NCBI GenBank assembly: GCA_007693335.1
Contig: REDU01000079.1
Location: 1 to 50,368 of the forward strand
Source of the DNA: Ilumatobacter sp.
Lineage (GTDB): Bacteria; Actinomycetota; Acidimicrobiia; Acidimicrobiales; Ilumatobacteraceae
Length of the DNA stretch: 50,368 nt
Direction of reading: 5' to 3'
The position numbers and the translations under genes were made by a program. The notes below the pieces were generated by a model. That model saw only the letters and a program-made list of their open reading frames with translations. It ran no database searches and had not been told where the DNA came from. Each line of letters opens with the position of its first letter. The stretch's first letter is position 1. Below, one piece after another: positions 33,187-43,186 of the stretch.

Positions 33187-34776
33187 ATGGCACAGCGACA
33201 CATCCATCTGGCTGACATCATCGAGCTGATGGCCGACGCCATCGGCCACAAGACCGCCGTGATCACCGGGGAGACGACTCGCACGTATGCGGAACTCGAC
33301 GAGCGCGCCACGCGGCTCGCCAATCATCTCGGTGCGAACGGCGTGGGCCCCGGCGACCACGTGGCCATCCATGCCATGAACTGCATCGAGTGGGTCGAAT
33401 CCTTCTATGCCTGTTGCAAGCTCAGGGCGGCGCCCATCAACGTCAACTTCCGGTACGTGGAAGCCGAGCTGCGGTACCTGTACGACAACGCCGACTGCGT
33501 CGCGGTGATCGTCGCTCCAGAGTTCGTCGACGCGGTCGAGGCGGTCAGCGACTCGTTGCCTGATCTGCGCCATCGGCTGGTGCTGGGAGACGACTACGAG
33601 AGCGCCCTCGCAGCGGCGTCTCCCGAGCGGGCGTTCGGAGAGCGCTCACCCGACGACCTGTACCTCGTCTACACCGGTGGCACCACCGGCATGCCCAAGG
33701 GCGTGATGTGGCGGCAGGAGGACATCGTTCGCGGCGCGTTGAACGCCATGCGACAGGGTGCCCCCATCGACCGGGTGGAGCAGCTCGCCGAGGAGGCTGC
33801 CGCAGCCCCCGGTCAGGGGCATCTGATGGCACTCGGACCGATGATGCACGGTGGCGGCCAATGGGTGATGGGGAACTCGCACGTGTCGGGCGGCGTGTTC
33901 GTGCTGTACACCGAGCGGCGGTTCGATCCGCACACGGTTCTCGAGCTGGCGTCACGTGCCGGGGTGCACTCGTTGAGCACGATCGGTGATGCGATGGCCC
34001 GCCCCATCGCCGAGGCGCTGCTCGATCCGGCCTGCCCCGACTACGACCTGTCGAACCTGTTCAGCATCGGGAACGGCGGTGCTCCTCTGTCGTCCGGAGT
34101 GCGCGAACAGCTCAGGGCCGCGCTGCCGAACGTGATCATCCTCGACAGTTACGGCGCCTCGGAGACCGGCGCGGCCGGGTCACGCGCCGATGCAGGCGAG
34201 GGATTCTCGGCGCCCCGGTTCAACACCGGCCCCGACGTCACCGTCATCGCCGACGACGGCCGCGTCTGCGACGTCGGTGAGGTCGGCAAGTTGGCCCGCA
34301 GCGGCAGCATTCCCCTCGGGTACTACAAGGATCCCGAGAAGACGGCCGCCACGTTCCCGGTGATCGACGGGAAGCGATGGGTGGTGCCGGGTGATTTCGC
34401 TCGGATCGAGGACGACGGTTCGATCACGGTGCTCGGTCGCGGATCGGTGTCGATCAACTCGGGCGGTGAGAAGATCTACCCGGAAGAGGTCGAGGCAGCG
34501 CTGGTGCAGCATCCAGCGGTGTTCGACGCCGTGGTGGTCGGTACGCCGAGTGAGCGGTGGGGACAGCAGGTGACCGCACTGGTGAAGGTTCGCGAGGGTG
34601 CCGAGATCACCGCTGACGAGCTCCGGGATCACTGCCGCAACCTGGTGGCCGACTACAAGCTCCCCAAGGACGTCTTCGTGGTCGATGCCGTGCCGCGCAC
34701 ACCGGTCGGCAAGGTCGACTACAAGGTGTCCACCGCCGAGGCGCTCCGCCTGCTCGGCGGTCCCGTCAGTCGTTGA
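33187..34776 (+). CDS. Acyl-CoA synthetase, FadD19-like
   Basis: 529 residues of the ANL adenylating family. The AMP-binding P-loop is YTGGTTGMPKGVMW (about 162-175), followed by DSYGASETG, GDFARIEDDGSITVLGRGSVSINSGGEKIYPEEVE and the C-terminal lysine region PRTPVGKVDYK. It activates a carboxylate to its CoA thioester with ATP. The wording around the P-loop and the RQEDI segment resembles FadD19-type steroid side-chain ligases, but assignment to a specific substrate is inference. Leaderless start 6 bases after TACCGT. Divergent from the sulfatase under the same operator, suggesting desulfation and CoA activation of the same imported compound. The end overlaps the convergent membrane-protein gene by 11 bases. 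Confidence 0.88.
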   Translation: MAQRHIHLADIIELMADAIGHKTAVITGETTRTYAELDERATRLANHLGANGVGPGDHVAIHAMNCIEWVESFYACCKLRAAPINVNFRYVEAELRYLYDNADCVAVIVAPEFVDAVEAVSDSLPDLRHRLVLGDDYESALAAASPERAFGERSPDDLYLVYTGGTTGMPKGVMWRQEDIVRGALNAMRQGAPIDRVEQLAEEAAAAPGQGHLMALGPMMHGGGQWVMGNSHVSGGVFVLYTERRFDPHTVLELASRAGVHSLSTIGDAMARPIAEALLDPACPDYDLSNLFSIGNGGAPLSSGVREQLRAALPNVIILDSYGASETGAAGSRADAGEGFSAPRFNTGPDVTVIADDGRVCDVGEVGKLARSGSIPLGYYKDPEKTAATFPVIDGKRWVVPGDFARIEDDGSITVLGRGSVSINSGGEKIYPEEVEAALVQHPAVFDAVVVGTPSERWGQQVTALVKVREGAEITADELRDHCRNLVADYKLPKDVFVVDAVPRTPVGKVDYKVSTAEALRLLGGPVSR

Positions 34777-35145
34777 GCACCTGGTCGCGGCGGGCGCCGT
34801 CGCGCGCCTCGATCGCGGCGATCAGGCGATCGGTCTCGGTGCGGTGCTCGTGCACGAGGCGCACCAGCCAGTAGCGGAGGAACTTCGTCATCGAGTAGCG
34901 CACGAACAGTGCCGCGCCGGCGACCACGAGTGCCAGACCGAGCAGGCTGCCAGTGGCCAAGAACGCCCACTGATCGGCCTGGTTCGTGGTGCCCGAGGCC
35001 TGGAACCCCCCGTACACCGCGAGGCCGAGTCCGAGCAGCAGGCCAGCGCACCCGAGCACGAACATCCATCGCTCGCGATCCGACGATGCGCCGCGGACCT
35101 TCATCTCGTTGATCTCCTCGCTGAACGCGTTGATCCGTTCCTCGT

Positions 35146-35149
<4 letters not shown>
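34766..35149 (-). CDS. Small two-TM membrane protein linked to ABC importer
   Basis: 127 residues, no recognised family. The N-terminal cytosolic helix (MNEERINAFSEEINEMKVRG) is followed by TM1 (about 29-50, VLGCAGLLLGLGLAVYGG) and TM2 (about 63-85, LATGSLLGLALVVAGAALFV). The C-terminal charged amphipathic helix is FLRYWLVRLVHEHRTETDRLIAAIEARDG. ATG 35149 overlaps the LivF-like stop (ATGA), so it is translated with the importer and may be an accessory or stability factor. The 3' end overlaps the fadD gene by 11 bases. Confidence 0.8.
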
Positions 35150-35912
<763 letters not shown>

Positions 35913-35913
<1 letters not shown>

Positions 35914-36617
35914 CACGCAACCCCCAGGTAGGCCTGTACCACTGCCGGATCGCGGCGCACCACGTCGGGTGATCCGCTGGCGATCAAGCGGCCGAGGTCG
36001 AGTACATGGAGCACGTCGCACACGTCCATGACCAGCTCCATGTCGTGTTCGACCAGGAAGACCGCCAACCCGTCGGCCGCGAGTCCTCTGAGCAGTCGAC
36101 CGAGCCTGAGGGTCTCGTCCTCGTCGAGACCCGATGCGGGCTCGTCGAGCAGGAGCACCTTGGGTTGGATGGCCAGCGCACGCGCCACCTCGACGAGTCG
36201 GGCCGATCCCGTCGAGAGATCCGCAGCGACGCTGTCGGCGCGTCCGGTGATACCGACCTGCTCGAGCAGATTCGCCGCCACGACGTCCGGACGCTCACGT
36301 CCGGCGATCTCTGCAGCCACCCGGACGTTGTCGAGCACCGAGAGCGATCCGAACAGCTCGAGGCGTTGGAACGTGCGGGCCACTCCCCGCCGTGCGCGTC
36401 GGTGCGGTGGGGTCGACGTGAGGTCGTGGCCGTCGAGGATCACCCTGCCACTGTTCGGCGAGATGATCCCCGACACCACGTTGAACAAGGTGGTCTTGCC
36501 GGCGCCATTGGGTCCGATCAGACCGGTCACCCGACCCGGTTCGAGCGCGAGTGACACCTCGGACACGGCCATCACGCCTCCGAAGCTGACGCTGATCGAT
36601 TTCAGCTCGAGCGCCAT
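35913..36617 (-). CDS. livG: ABC transporter ATP-binding protein, LivG type
   Basis: 234 residues. Walker A GPNGAGKTTLFNVVSG (about 35-50), GVARTFQRLELF as in LivG, Walker B VLLLDEPASGLD, and H-loop VEHDMELVMDVCD. The signature is degenerate (LSTGSARLVEVARAL instead of LSGGQ). Partner of the LivF-like ATPase on the LivHM permease. The start ATG directly abuts the permease stop (TAG/ATG). Confidence 0.92.
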
Positions 36618-38909
36618 CTAGAGCACCACACCGATCCGGCGCTCGGCGTCTTCGACTTCCAACGGGGTGAGATCGTCGGTCAGCCCGATGGCGTCGGGCG
36701 AGCCGGGCCGGACGCGTGGCGACCGGTCGAGCAGGCGCTCACCGATCGGTCCGATCGTGAACACCACGGCGATCAGGACCAAGAGGCGCCACCCGCTGGA
36801 ACCAACAGCCGTTCCCCAGTCGATGAACGCCGCGGCGGCCATGCCGGCAGCCAACCAGATTCCGGCCGACACGGTGCGCCGGTCGAATCGTTCGGCGAGT
36901 GCCGGGAGGTTCGGCACGACGCCCAGCGTCCACACAGCGATGGCGAACACGAACGACCAGTTCGAGATGATCCCGCGGTTGGCGAGGAACCACACGCCGG
37001 TGCCTCCGGCGACGGCGACGGAGATCAGCCCCCATCGGCCGGCCAGCGCCCGGAAGTTCTCGGCGATCTGCTCGGAGGCACCGGACGGGTTTCGGCCGAG
37101 CGTGATGCCGATGGCACCGGGGAGCACCTTGGAGATGTTCGTCATCGCCGGCGCGAGGATCACCAGGACCAGGCTGCCGCCGAGCAGCATGCCGCCGAGC
37201 AGTGCCCCGGCCACACTGGCCACGCCACCGACCACGGCCAACAGCACGACCGGGAGGCTCTGGAGGAAGTCGTACTGCTGCGGGCTGACCTTGTCGCCCA
37301 CGAGTGCCCCGGCGCACGCAGCGATTCCCGCCGAGATCGCGAACGCAGCCACCTTGGTGGCGGTGAGGTTCATGCCGAGGGTGGCGGCCGCGGCCTGCGA
37401 GTCCTTCAGCGCGATCAAGCGGCGTCCGAGCGGGCTGCGTCGGAGCGCGACGATGCACAGGCCGAGCACGGCGAAGGCCACCGAGAGCAGGATCAGCCGG
37501 GAGCGCGGCGAGCCGATGTCGACGAACGGGATGGCGAGCGTCGGCACGTCGATGTTCCCCGTTTGGAACGTCTGGCGCTGGTTGAACACGAGTTTGCTGA
37601 CCAAGACGGCGAACGCCGCGGTGGCGAGCGCGAGGTACACCCCCGACAGCCTGAGTGCAGGGAGCGCGACGATGGCACCGATGCCGGCGACGATGAGGAT
37701 GGCGCCGGCGAGTGTCAGGATGCTCCCGTTGCCCGGGAGCTTCGCCATCGCGATCGCTCCGAGTCCGGCGAACGTCATCGGGGCGAGTGAGAGCTGGCCG
37801 GCGTATCCGGTGAGCGGCACCAGTGACAGCGCAGCGATGGCGAAGACGAAGCCGTTGATGGCGAGCAGCGTGTTGGCCCGGGTGAGCATGCCCGAGATCG
37901 CGATCACGAACGTCACGAGGAGGACCGCGCCGAGCAGCGAGGTGCTCCACACGGGTTCTCGGTGCTTCTCGCGAAACCGCACGGCACCGACCCGCAGGCG
38001 GCTGACCGGCATTGCGACGAGCGCGATGAACAGCACGATGATCGGGATCGACGCACGGAGTCCGTTCAAGCTGAAGCCGAACATCGTCGACGGGATGATG
38101 CGACCGTCGAGGTAGCCGAGGTAGTACGAGTCGAGCAGGCCGAGCAGGGCAGCACCGGCGAACGTCCACGGCAGACTTCGGAGCCGGCCGAGGATGGCAG
38201 CGGCGTAGGCGTTGATGACGAGCAGCACGAGCGGTTCGATGTTGAGCTGCTGCTCACCGGCGAGCAGGACCCCGGCGAGCCCGGCGAGGCCGGCGCCGAG
38301 TGCCCAGGCGAGCATGGCGACCCGATCGGGCCGACCACCGTTGAGTTCGGCGAGGTCACGGTCGTCGACCACCGCGCGCATCGTGACGCCGGCGCGGCTG
38401 CGGAACATGATGTACCGGAGCGCAGCGGCCACGAGCACGGCGCACGCGAGCGTGATGACGCGGTGCCAGCTCACGTTGATCCCGCCGAGCGGAACGGTGT
38501 TCCCCTCGAAGAAGCGCCGGAAGGCGACGCGGCTCCCGTCAGGCGGCCAGATCCAGTTCGCCAACCCGAGCATCCCCGCGAACAGCGCCACCGTGACCGT
38601 GAGGCGGATCACCTCGGTGGTTCCCTTCAACCCCCGCATGATGAAGCGTTCGGTGGCAGCACCGAAGAGCGGACACAGCATCAGCAGCACCACGACGAGG
38701 GCCACGGGCGCCGGCCATCCCCACGCGAAGCGGAACTGCCAATAGGTGAACGCGGCGAGCATCCCCGTGGCCCCGTGGGCCAGGTTGAAGATGCCCGACG
38801 TCGTGTAGGTCACCACCAGTCCGGCGGCGATGATCGCGTAGATCGCGCCGGTGGACAGGCCGATGATCGTGAACGTCAGCAGCTTGTCGACGTCGAGGAG
38901 TGCCAGCAC
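36618..38909 (-). CDS. Fused LivH-LivM ABC permease
   Basis: 763 residues, GTG 38909. The first half matches LivH (LSTGAIYAIIAAGLVVTYTTSGIFNLAHGATGMLAAF near 19-54). The second half, from about 320, matches LivM (LLAINGFVFAIAALSLVPLTGYAGQLSLAPMTFAGLGAIAMAKL; LGRRLIALKDSQAAAATLGMN as the EAA-like loop). The C-terminus carries about three further hydrophobic segments (FLANRGIISNWSFVFAIAVWTLG; WLAAGMAAAAFIDWG). The fusion puts both permease halves in one chain and fixes 1:1 stoichiometry. It lies 54 bases after the solute-binding lipoprotein gene. Confidence 0.9.
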   Translation of the reverse strand: MLALLDVDKLLTFTIIGLSTGAIYAIIAAGLVVTYTTSGIFNLAHGATGMLAAFTYWQFRFAWGWPAPVALVVVLLMLCPLFGAATERFIMRGLKGTTEVIRLTVTVALFAGMLGLANWIWPPDGSRVAFRRFFEGNTVPLGGINVSWHRVITLACAVLVAAALRYIMFRSRAGVTMRAVVDDRDLAELNGGRPDRVAMLAWALGAGLAGLAGVLLAGEQQLNIEPLVLLVINAYAAAILGRLRSLPWTFAGAALLGLLDSYYLGYLDGRIIPSTMFGFSLNGLRASIPIIVLFIALVAMPVSRLRVGAVRFREKHREPVWSTSLLGAVLLVTFVIAISGMLTRANTLLAINGFVFAIAALSLVPLTGYAGQLSLAPMTFAGLGAIAMAKLPGNGSILTLAGAILIVAGIGAIVALPALRLSGVYLALATAAFAVLVSKLVFNQRQTFQTGNIDVPTLAIPFVDIGSPRSRLILLSVAFAVLGLCIVALRRSPLGRRLIALKDSQAAAATLGMNLTATKVAAFAISAGIAACAGALVGDKVSPQQYDFLQSLPVVLLAVVGGVASVAGALLGGMLLGGSLVLVILAPAMTNISKVLPGAIGITLGRNPSGASEQIAENFRALAGRWGLISVAVAGGTGVWFLANRGIISNWSFVFAIAVWTLGVVPNLPALAERFDRRTVSAGIWLAAGMAAAAFIDWGTAVGSSGWRLLVLIAVVFTIGPIGERLLDRSPRVRPGSPDAIGLTDDLTPLEVEDAERRIGVVL

Positions 38910-38963
38910 GAGTTACGTGGAGACGATCAGGGGATGGTGAACCGGTCGGTCGGTGTGCTGCCG

Positions 38964-40481
38964 TCAGTTGGGCCGGTCGGGGTCGATCCCTGCCGTGGCG
39001 TCGCCGAAGTCGCCCGACACCTCGATGTATCCGGGGCTGGTGCAGTGCCACCCGCCGCCGTTGTCGTCGGCCGAGCCGAGCTCGGGGAAGACCCGGGTCC
39101 AGCCGCCGTCCTGGATGCCCATGATGAGCCCGCACTCGGGCGGGAGGTTGGCGCCCGGATTCGTCTCGGTGTGCAGGCCGCCGCCGGTCCAGGAGGTGGT
39201 CTGCGCAGCTGCTGCGAGGACACACTCGCGTTCGAGCACGTTGTCGTTGGCATCGAGACAGGCGTTGGCTGCCTCGAGGAACAGCAGGCCCGCCGACGTG
39301 GCCTGGAGCCCGAGCCCGGCCACCTTCCCGCCAGGGTTGTAGGTCGCCATCATGTCGAGATAGCTGCGCATCCCGGGGAACTCGTCGGCTTCCTCGAACG
39401 GGGCGTAGGCCGTGCGGACCAGGCTGCCCTCGGTGGCGTCGGCGTTGCCCTCGGCCACCATGGTGTCGGTGTAGAAGTTGGCCTCGGAGAGCACCAGCTC
39501 GGGCACGTACCCGATCTCGCGCATCGCCTTGTAGAGCAACACGAAGTTGGCGTCGCTCCCGATGAAGAAGAGGGCACCCACGTCGTCGTCCTTCAACCGC
39601 TGGGCGAACGGGACCCAGTTGGGCTCACCGCCCGGGTTGTAGGGGGTGCGGGCCACGACCTCGAACCCACCGAGCGCATCGAAGATCGCGTCGGTCACAT
39701 CAGCCTGTACCTGCGTGGTCAGGAAGTCGCCGTACAGGATGGCCGAGCGGGTGATGGCGTCGGGGTAGTTCTCCTTGGCCCACTGCAGATACGTCGTCGG
39801 CTTGATGTTGGCCGGGTTGGGGATGGGTTGCACCTTGCCGTTGGCCTCGGCTGCCGTCGGGGTCACCGTGTACCCAGCGAAGCTGATCATCCCGCATTCG
39901 TGGAAGCGGGGGAACATCTGGTCGTCGAACACCCAGCCGCCACCCACCATGGCGAACACCTCAGAGCAGGCCTTCTCCATGGCGGGCGGCACCGAGAACA
40001 GCTTGCCGTCGAGATCGACCACCTCGAGTGGCAGACCACGCACACCGCCCTGCTCGTTGCACCACGCCACGAGTGCCGTGACGGCGTCGAGCATCTCCTC
40101 GGTGAGGCCCGGAGCAGCCTCGAACCCACGGTCGTTCGCGGTACCGATCTTCAGCGGATCGCCACCGTTCTGGTCATCGGCCACCGTGGGGACACCCTCG
40201 GGCCCCGCAGGACCGCACGGGCTCTCCATGGTGCCGAACATGACGACGTCGGCCTCCGGCTCGGGCGCGTCGGTGGTTTCTGGCGCGTCGGTGGTCTCGG
40301 TCGCGTCGGGTGGCGGTGTCGTCTCACCGGATTCCTCGGCGGGCGCCTCGGTCACCGGCGCAGCATCGGTGGTGTCCGGTGCCGGCGGGTCGGTGGTCGA
40401 CGCTTCGTCGGCGGCTCGGTTCCCGCACGCCGCGAGCACCAGAACTGCAGTGGCCATGACGGCCAGGAACCTACGTGGCAT
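38964..40481 (-). CDS. ABC importer solute-binding lipoprotein (HAAT/LivJ-like)
   Basis: 505 residues. The lipoprotein signal MPRRFLAVMATAVLVLAACGN has lipobox Cys19. A linker of about 55 residues rich in Thr, Pro, Asp and Glu (repeats ETTDAP) leads to a periplasmic-binding-protein type I domain (IGTANDRGFEAAPG; AILYGDFLTTQVQADVTDAIFDALGG; GALFFIGSDANFVLLYKAMREIG). It should capture substrate outside the membrane for the LivHM/LivG/LivF importer. At least six Cys in the mature domain may form disulfides. ATG 40481 has GGGGGAGG 8 bases upstream. Promoter TATGGT (40520-40525) lies below operator site 9. Confidence 0.9.
   Translation of the reverse strand: MPRRFLAVMATAVLVLAACGNRAADEASTTDPPAPDTTDAAPVTEAPAEESGETTPPPDATETTDAPETTDAPEPEADVVMFGTMESPCGPAGPEGVPTVADDQNGGDPLKIGTANDRGFEAAPGLTEEMLDAVTALVAWCNEQGGVRGLPLEVVDLDGKLFSVPPAMEKACSEVFAMVGGGWVFDDQMFPRFHECGMISFAGYTVTPTAAEANGKVQPIPNPANIKPTTYLQWAKENYPDAITRSAILYGDFLTTQVQADVTDAIFDALGGFEVVARTPYNPGGEPNWVPFAQRLKDDDVGALFFIGSDANFVLLYKAMREIGYVPELVLSEANFYTDTMVAEGNADATEGSLVRTAYAPFEEADEFPGMRSYLDMMATYNPGGKVAGLGLQATSAGLLFLEAANACLDANDNVLERECVLAAAAQTTSWTGGGLHTETNPGANLPPECGLIMGIQDGGWTRVFPELGSADDNGGGWHCTSPGYIEVSGDFGDATAGIDPDRPN
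40264..40295 (-). repeat. 18-bp period repeat in lipoprotein linker
   Basis: GGCGCGTCGGTGGT occurs at 40264-40277 and 40282-40295, period 18, encoding repeated ETTDAP units of the surface linker. In-frame length variation would change tether length. Confidence 0.65.
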
Positions 40482-40542
40482 GTCCGCGCCTCCCCCATTG
40501 GTGAACGGATGATGAGCAGACCATACACCTTTCCGGCAACTT

Positions 40543-40559
40543 TCTGAAGCCATGTCAGA
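40543..40559. promoter_or_regulatory. 17-bp palindromic operator, site 9 (TCTGAAGCCATGTCAGA)
   Basis: It lies upstream of the ABC importer operon. The minus-strand -10 TATGGT (40520-40525) is 17 bases away, so the operator covers the -35 region. A further half-site (TCAGATTCAGA) adjoins at 40555-40565. Confidence 0.7.
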
Positions 40560-40599
40560 TTCAGATGGCTCACTCCTGCGGCGCCGCGGAGTCAGTGCT

Positions 40600-41412
<813 letters not shown>

Positions 41413-41424
41413 CGTCGGATGGTA

Positions 41425-41441
41425 TCTGATGACACGTCAGA
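41425..41441. promoter_or_regulatory. 17-bp palindromic operator, site 10 (TCTGATGACACGTCAGA)
   Basis: It abuts the minus-strand -10 TACCAT (41419-41424) with no gap. The plus-strand -10 TACGGT (41462-41467) lies 20 bases downstream. It separates two SDR transcription units. Confidence 0.82.
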
Positions 41442-41493
41442 TGTGGGGATCACGTTGCGGCTACGGTGGAGGTCCGTGGGGATGAGGGGCACG

Positions 41494-41979
41494 ATGGTCG
41501 ACACCGAGCAGATCGGCGATGGTGTGGTGATTCGCCCGCGTTTCGATCCGGTGGCCCGACCGTTCGAGTCGCTCACCGACGATCAGTGGCACGAGGCCTG
41601 GGAGCGTCCGGTGCTCGACACCGTTGCGGCGCTGCAACAGGCCCACCGCGAGGGGGTGCGGCGGATCGTGGTGGTGGTACCCGTGACGAGCATGAGCGGA
41701 GGGTCCCAGTACGTGCACGTGGCCGCTCCGGCCGAGGCGATCAGGGTGCTCGTGAAGTCGGCCGCCCGTCAGTGGGGTGCAGCTGGCGTCACGGTCAACG
41801 CGGTGGCGATCGCGCCTGCCCGGGTGCTCGACGACCCGGGTGCTGCCGGTCCGGTCTCGATCGCTCCCGCGCCGCTCGACTCGGCCGATCCGGCTGCAGT
41901 CATCGGGTTCCTCTGCAGCGAGGCGGCCGGCGACATCACGGGGCAGACCGTCACCGTCGACGGGGGAGCCTGGATGTGA
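41494..41979 (+). CDS. Half-length SDR-like protein without NAD(P) site
   Basis: 161 residues from ATG 41494 (GAGGGG upstream); GTG 41476, 8 bases after TACGGT, is an alternative leaderless start. The protein matches only the C-terminal half of an SDR: VRRIVVVVPVTSMSGGSQ, then AARQWGAAGVTVNAVAIAP and GDITGQTVTVDGGAWM. The glycine-rich cofactor motif is absent, and the YxxxK stretch reads VAAPA, so it cannot be a conventional dehydrogenase. It overlaps the next, full-length SDR gene by GTGA. A catalytically silent partner in a heteromeric SDR, as in BbsCD, is the favoured idea; a decaying gene is the alternative. Confidence 0.78.
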   Translation: MVDTEQIGDGVVIRPRFDPVARPFESLTDDQWHEAWERPVLDTVAALQQAHREGVRRIVVVVPVTSMSGGSQYVHVAAPAEAIRVLVKSAARQWGAAGVTVNAVAIAPARVLDDPGAAGPVSIAPAPLDSADPAAVIGFLCSEAAGDITGQTVTVDGGAWM

Positions 41980-42743
41980 GCTCGTTGGAGGGACGCACCG
42001 CCATCGTCACCGGTGCGGGACAGGGCGTGGGTGAAGGGATCGCCCGAACGCTCGCAGCTCGCGGTGCCAACGTGGTGATCGCGGCACGGCGTGCCGAGAC
42101 GGGTGAGCCCATCGCGGCGTCCATCCGTGACGGCGGGGGAGTAGCGGTGTGCATACCCACCGACGTCACCCGTCGCGCCGACGTCGAGGCGTGCGTCGAG
42201 AGCGCCGTCGATCGATTCGGCGCCCTCGAGATCGTCGTGCACAACGCGTTCTCCGGAGCCGCGCCGCACCGCCTCGAGGAGCTCGATCTCGACCGCCACT
42301 GGACACCGATGTCGCGCACCGGTGTGTGGGCGGTGCTGTACTGCGGGCAGGCGGCCTGGCCTCATCTGCGCGCCGCCGGATCGCGGGGTCGGTTCGTGCT
42401 GGTCACGTCGCCGTCGGGCATCGAGGGCAGCGTCAACATCCCGCTCTACTCGGCCGTGAAGGCGGCCGAGCGGGGTATCGCCAAGAGCCTCGCGCGCGAG
42501 TGGGGGCCATCGGGTGTGACCGTGAACTGTCTCGCGCCGGTCGCGGCCAGTCCGGCACTGGCCGGTGCGTTCGCCGGCAATCCTGGGCTGCGCGCCGCCA
42601 TCGAGGCACGCACTCCGCTCGGACGGGTGGGCGATCCCGTCCACGACGTCGGCACCGTTGCGGCGTTCCTGGCCGGCGACGACTCCGGCTATGTGACCGG
42701 TCAGACCATCGTGTGCGACGGTGGATCGTTCGTCGGTCTCTGA
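41976..42743 (+). CDS. SDR family oxidoreductase, partner of the half-SDR
   Basis: 255 residues from GTG 41976 (GTGA overlap with the preceding gene). Complete set of motifs: TAIVTGAGQGVGEGIARTL, VVHNAFSG for NNAG, LVTSPSGIEG and LYSAVKAAERG (YxxxK), ending YVTGQTIVCDGGSFVGL. The C-terminal halves of this protein and its neighbour are alike (AREWGPSGVTVNCLAPVA versus ARQWGAAGVTVNAVAIAP), so the two may have arisen by duplication. Followed after 34 bases by an EthD-like gene. Confidence 0.9.
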   Translation: MSSLEGRTAIVTGAGQGVGEGIARTLAARGANVVIAARRAETGEPIAASIRDGGGVAVCIPTDVTRRADVEACVESAVDRFGALEIVVHNAFSGAAPHRLEELDLDRHWTPMSRTGVWAVLYCGQAAWPHLRAAGSRGRFVLVTSPSGIEGSVNIPLYSAVKAAERGIAKSLAREWGPSGVTVNCLAPVAASPALAGAFAGNPGLRAAIEARTPLGRVGDPVHDVGTVAAFLAGDDSGYVTGQTIVCDGGSFVGL

Positions 42744-42777
42744 ACCCCGTTCCGTCATTCATCGTGAAGGAGAAGCA

Positions 42778-43155
42778 ATGATCCGTCTCATCAGTTTCCT
42801 CAAGCGCAAGCCGGGGTCGACCCACGCCGAGTTCCTCGAGCACTGGCGCGATGTGCACGCTCCCCTCATCGCCAACAGCTCGGCCGCCCGCTACGTGCGC
42901 CGCTACGAGCAGCACCCCGCCGCGTGGCCCGAAGACGGGGGCTCCGAACCCAGCTGGGACGGTGTGACCATCCAGGAGTTCGGCTCGACCGCCGACTTCT
43001 GGGCGCATGTGCAGGAGCCGGACTTCCCCGAGATGCAAGCCGACATCGAGCGGTTCATCGACACCAGTGACCTCCCCTGGTTGCTCGTCGACGATGCCAA
43101 CGTGGTGATCGACGGGAGCAGCACCGGTGACGGCGCTCGCGACCCCGAGATCTGA
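42778..43155 (+). CDS. EthD domain protein (dimeric alpha/beta barrel)
   Basis: 125 residues. N-terminal IRLISFLKRKPGSTHAEFLEHWRDVHAPLI is the EthD signature, with the H-W-R-x-x-H region near 28-34. EthD proteins accompany P450 or ring-oxidising systems and may dehydrate or shuttle polycyclic compounds; their chemistry is often unclear. AAGGAGA lies upstream of ATG 42778. The stop codon TGA (43153-43155) is itself part of operator site 11. Probably co-transcribed with the two SDR genes. Confidence 0.88.
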   Translation: MIRLISFLKRKPGSTHAEFLEHWRDVHAPLIANSSAARYVRRYEQHPAAWPEDGGSEPSWDGVTIQEFGSTADFWAHVQEPDFPEMQADIERFIDTSDLPWLLVDDANVVIDGSSTGDGARDPEI

Positions 43156-43167
43156 CGCCTCGTCAGA
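43151..43167. promoter_or_regulatory. 17-bp palindromic operator, site 11 (TCTGACGCCTCGTCAGA, perfect arms)
   Basis: It overlaps the stop codon of the EthD gene. TACGGT at 43174-43179 starts 6 bases after it, and 7 bases separate that box from ATG 43187, so this is a regulated leaderless internal promoter. Confidence 0.85.
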
Positions 43168-43186
43168 ATCGGCTACGGTGCATCGC

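Noticed and set aside
30835..33573. Longer sulfatase frame starting at 33573
   Set aside because: The extra 148 codons run through operator site 8, both promoters and the antisense of fadD; GTG 33129 with TACCCT six bases upstream is far better supported.
37962..40547. 861-codon open frame on the plus strand
   Set aside because: Antisense to the LivHM permease and solute-binding protein, which have clear domains; composition is the mirror of GC-rich codon bias and no domain is present.
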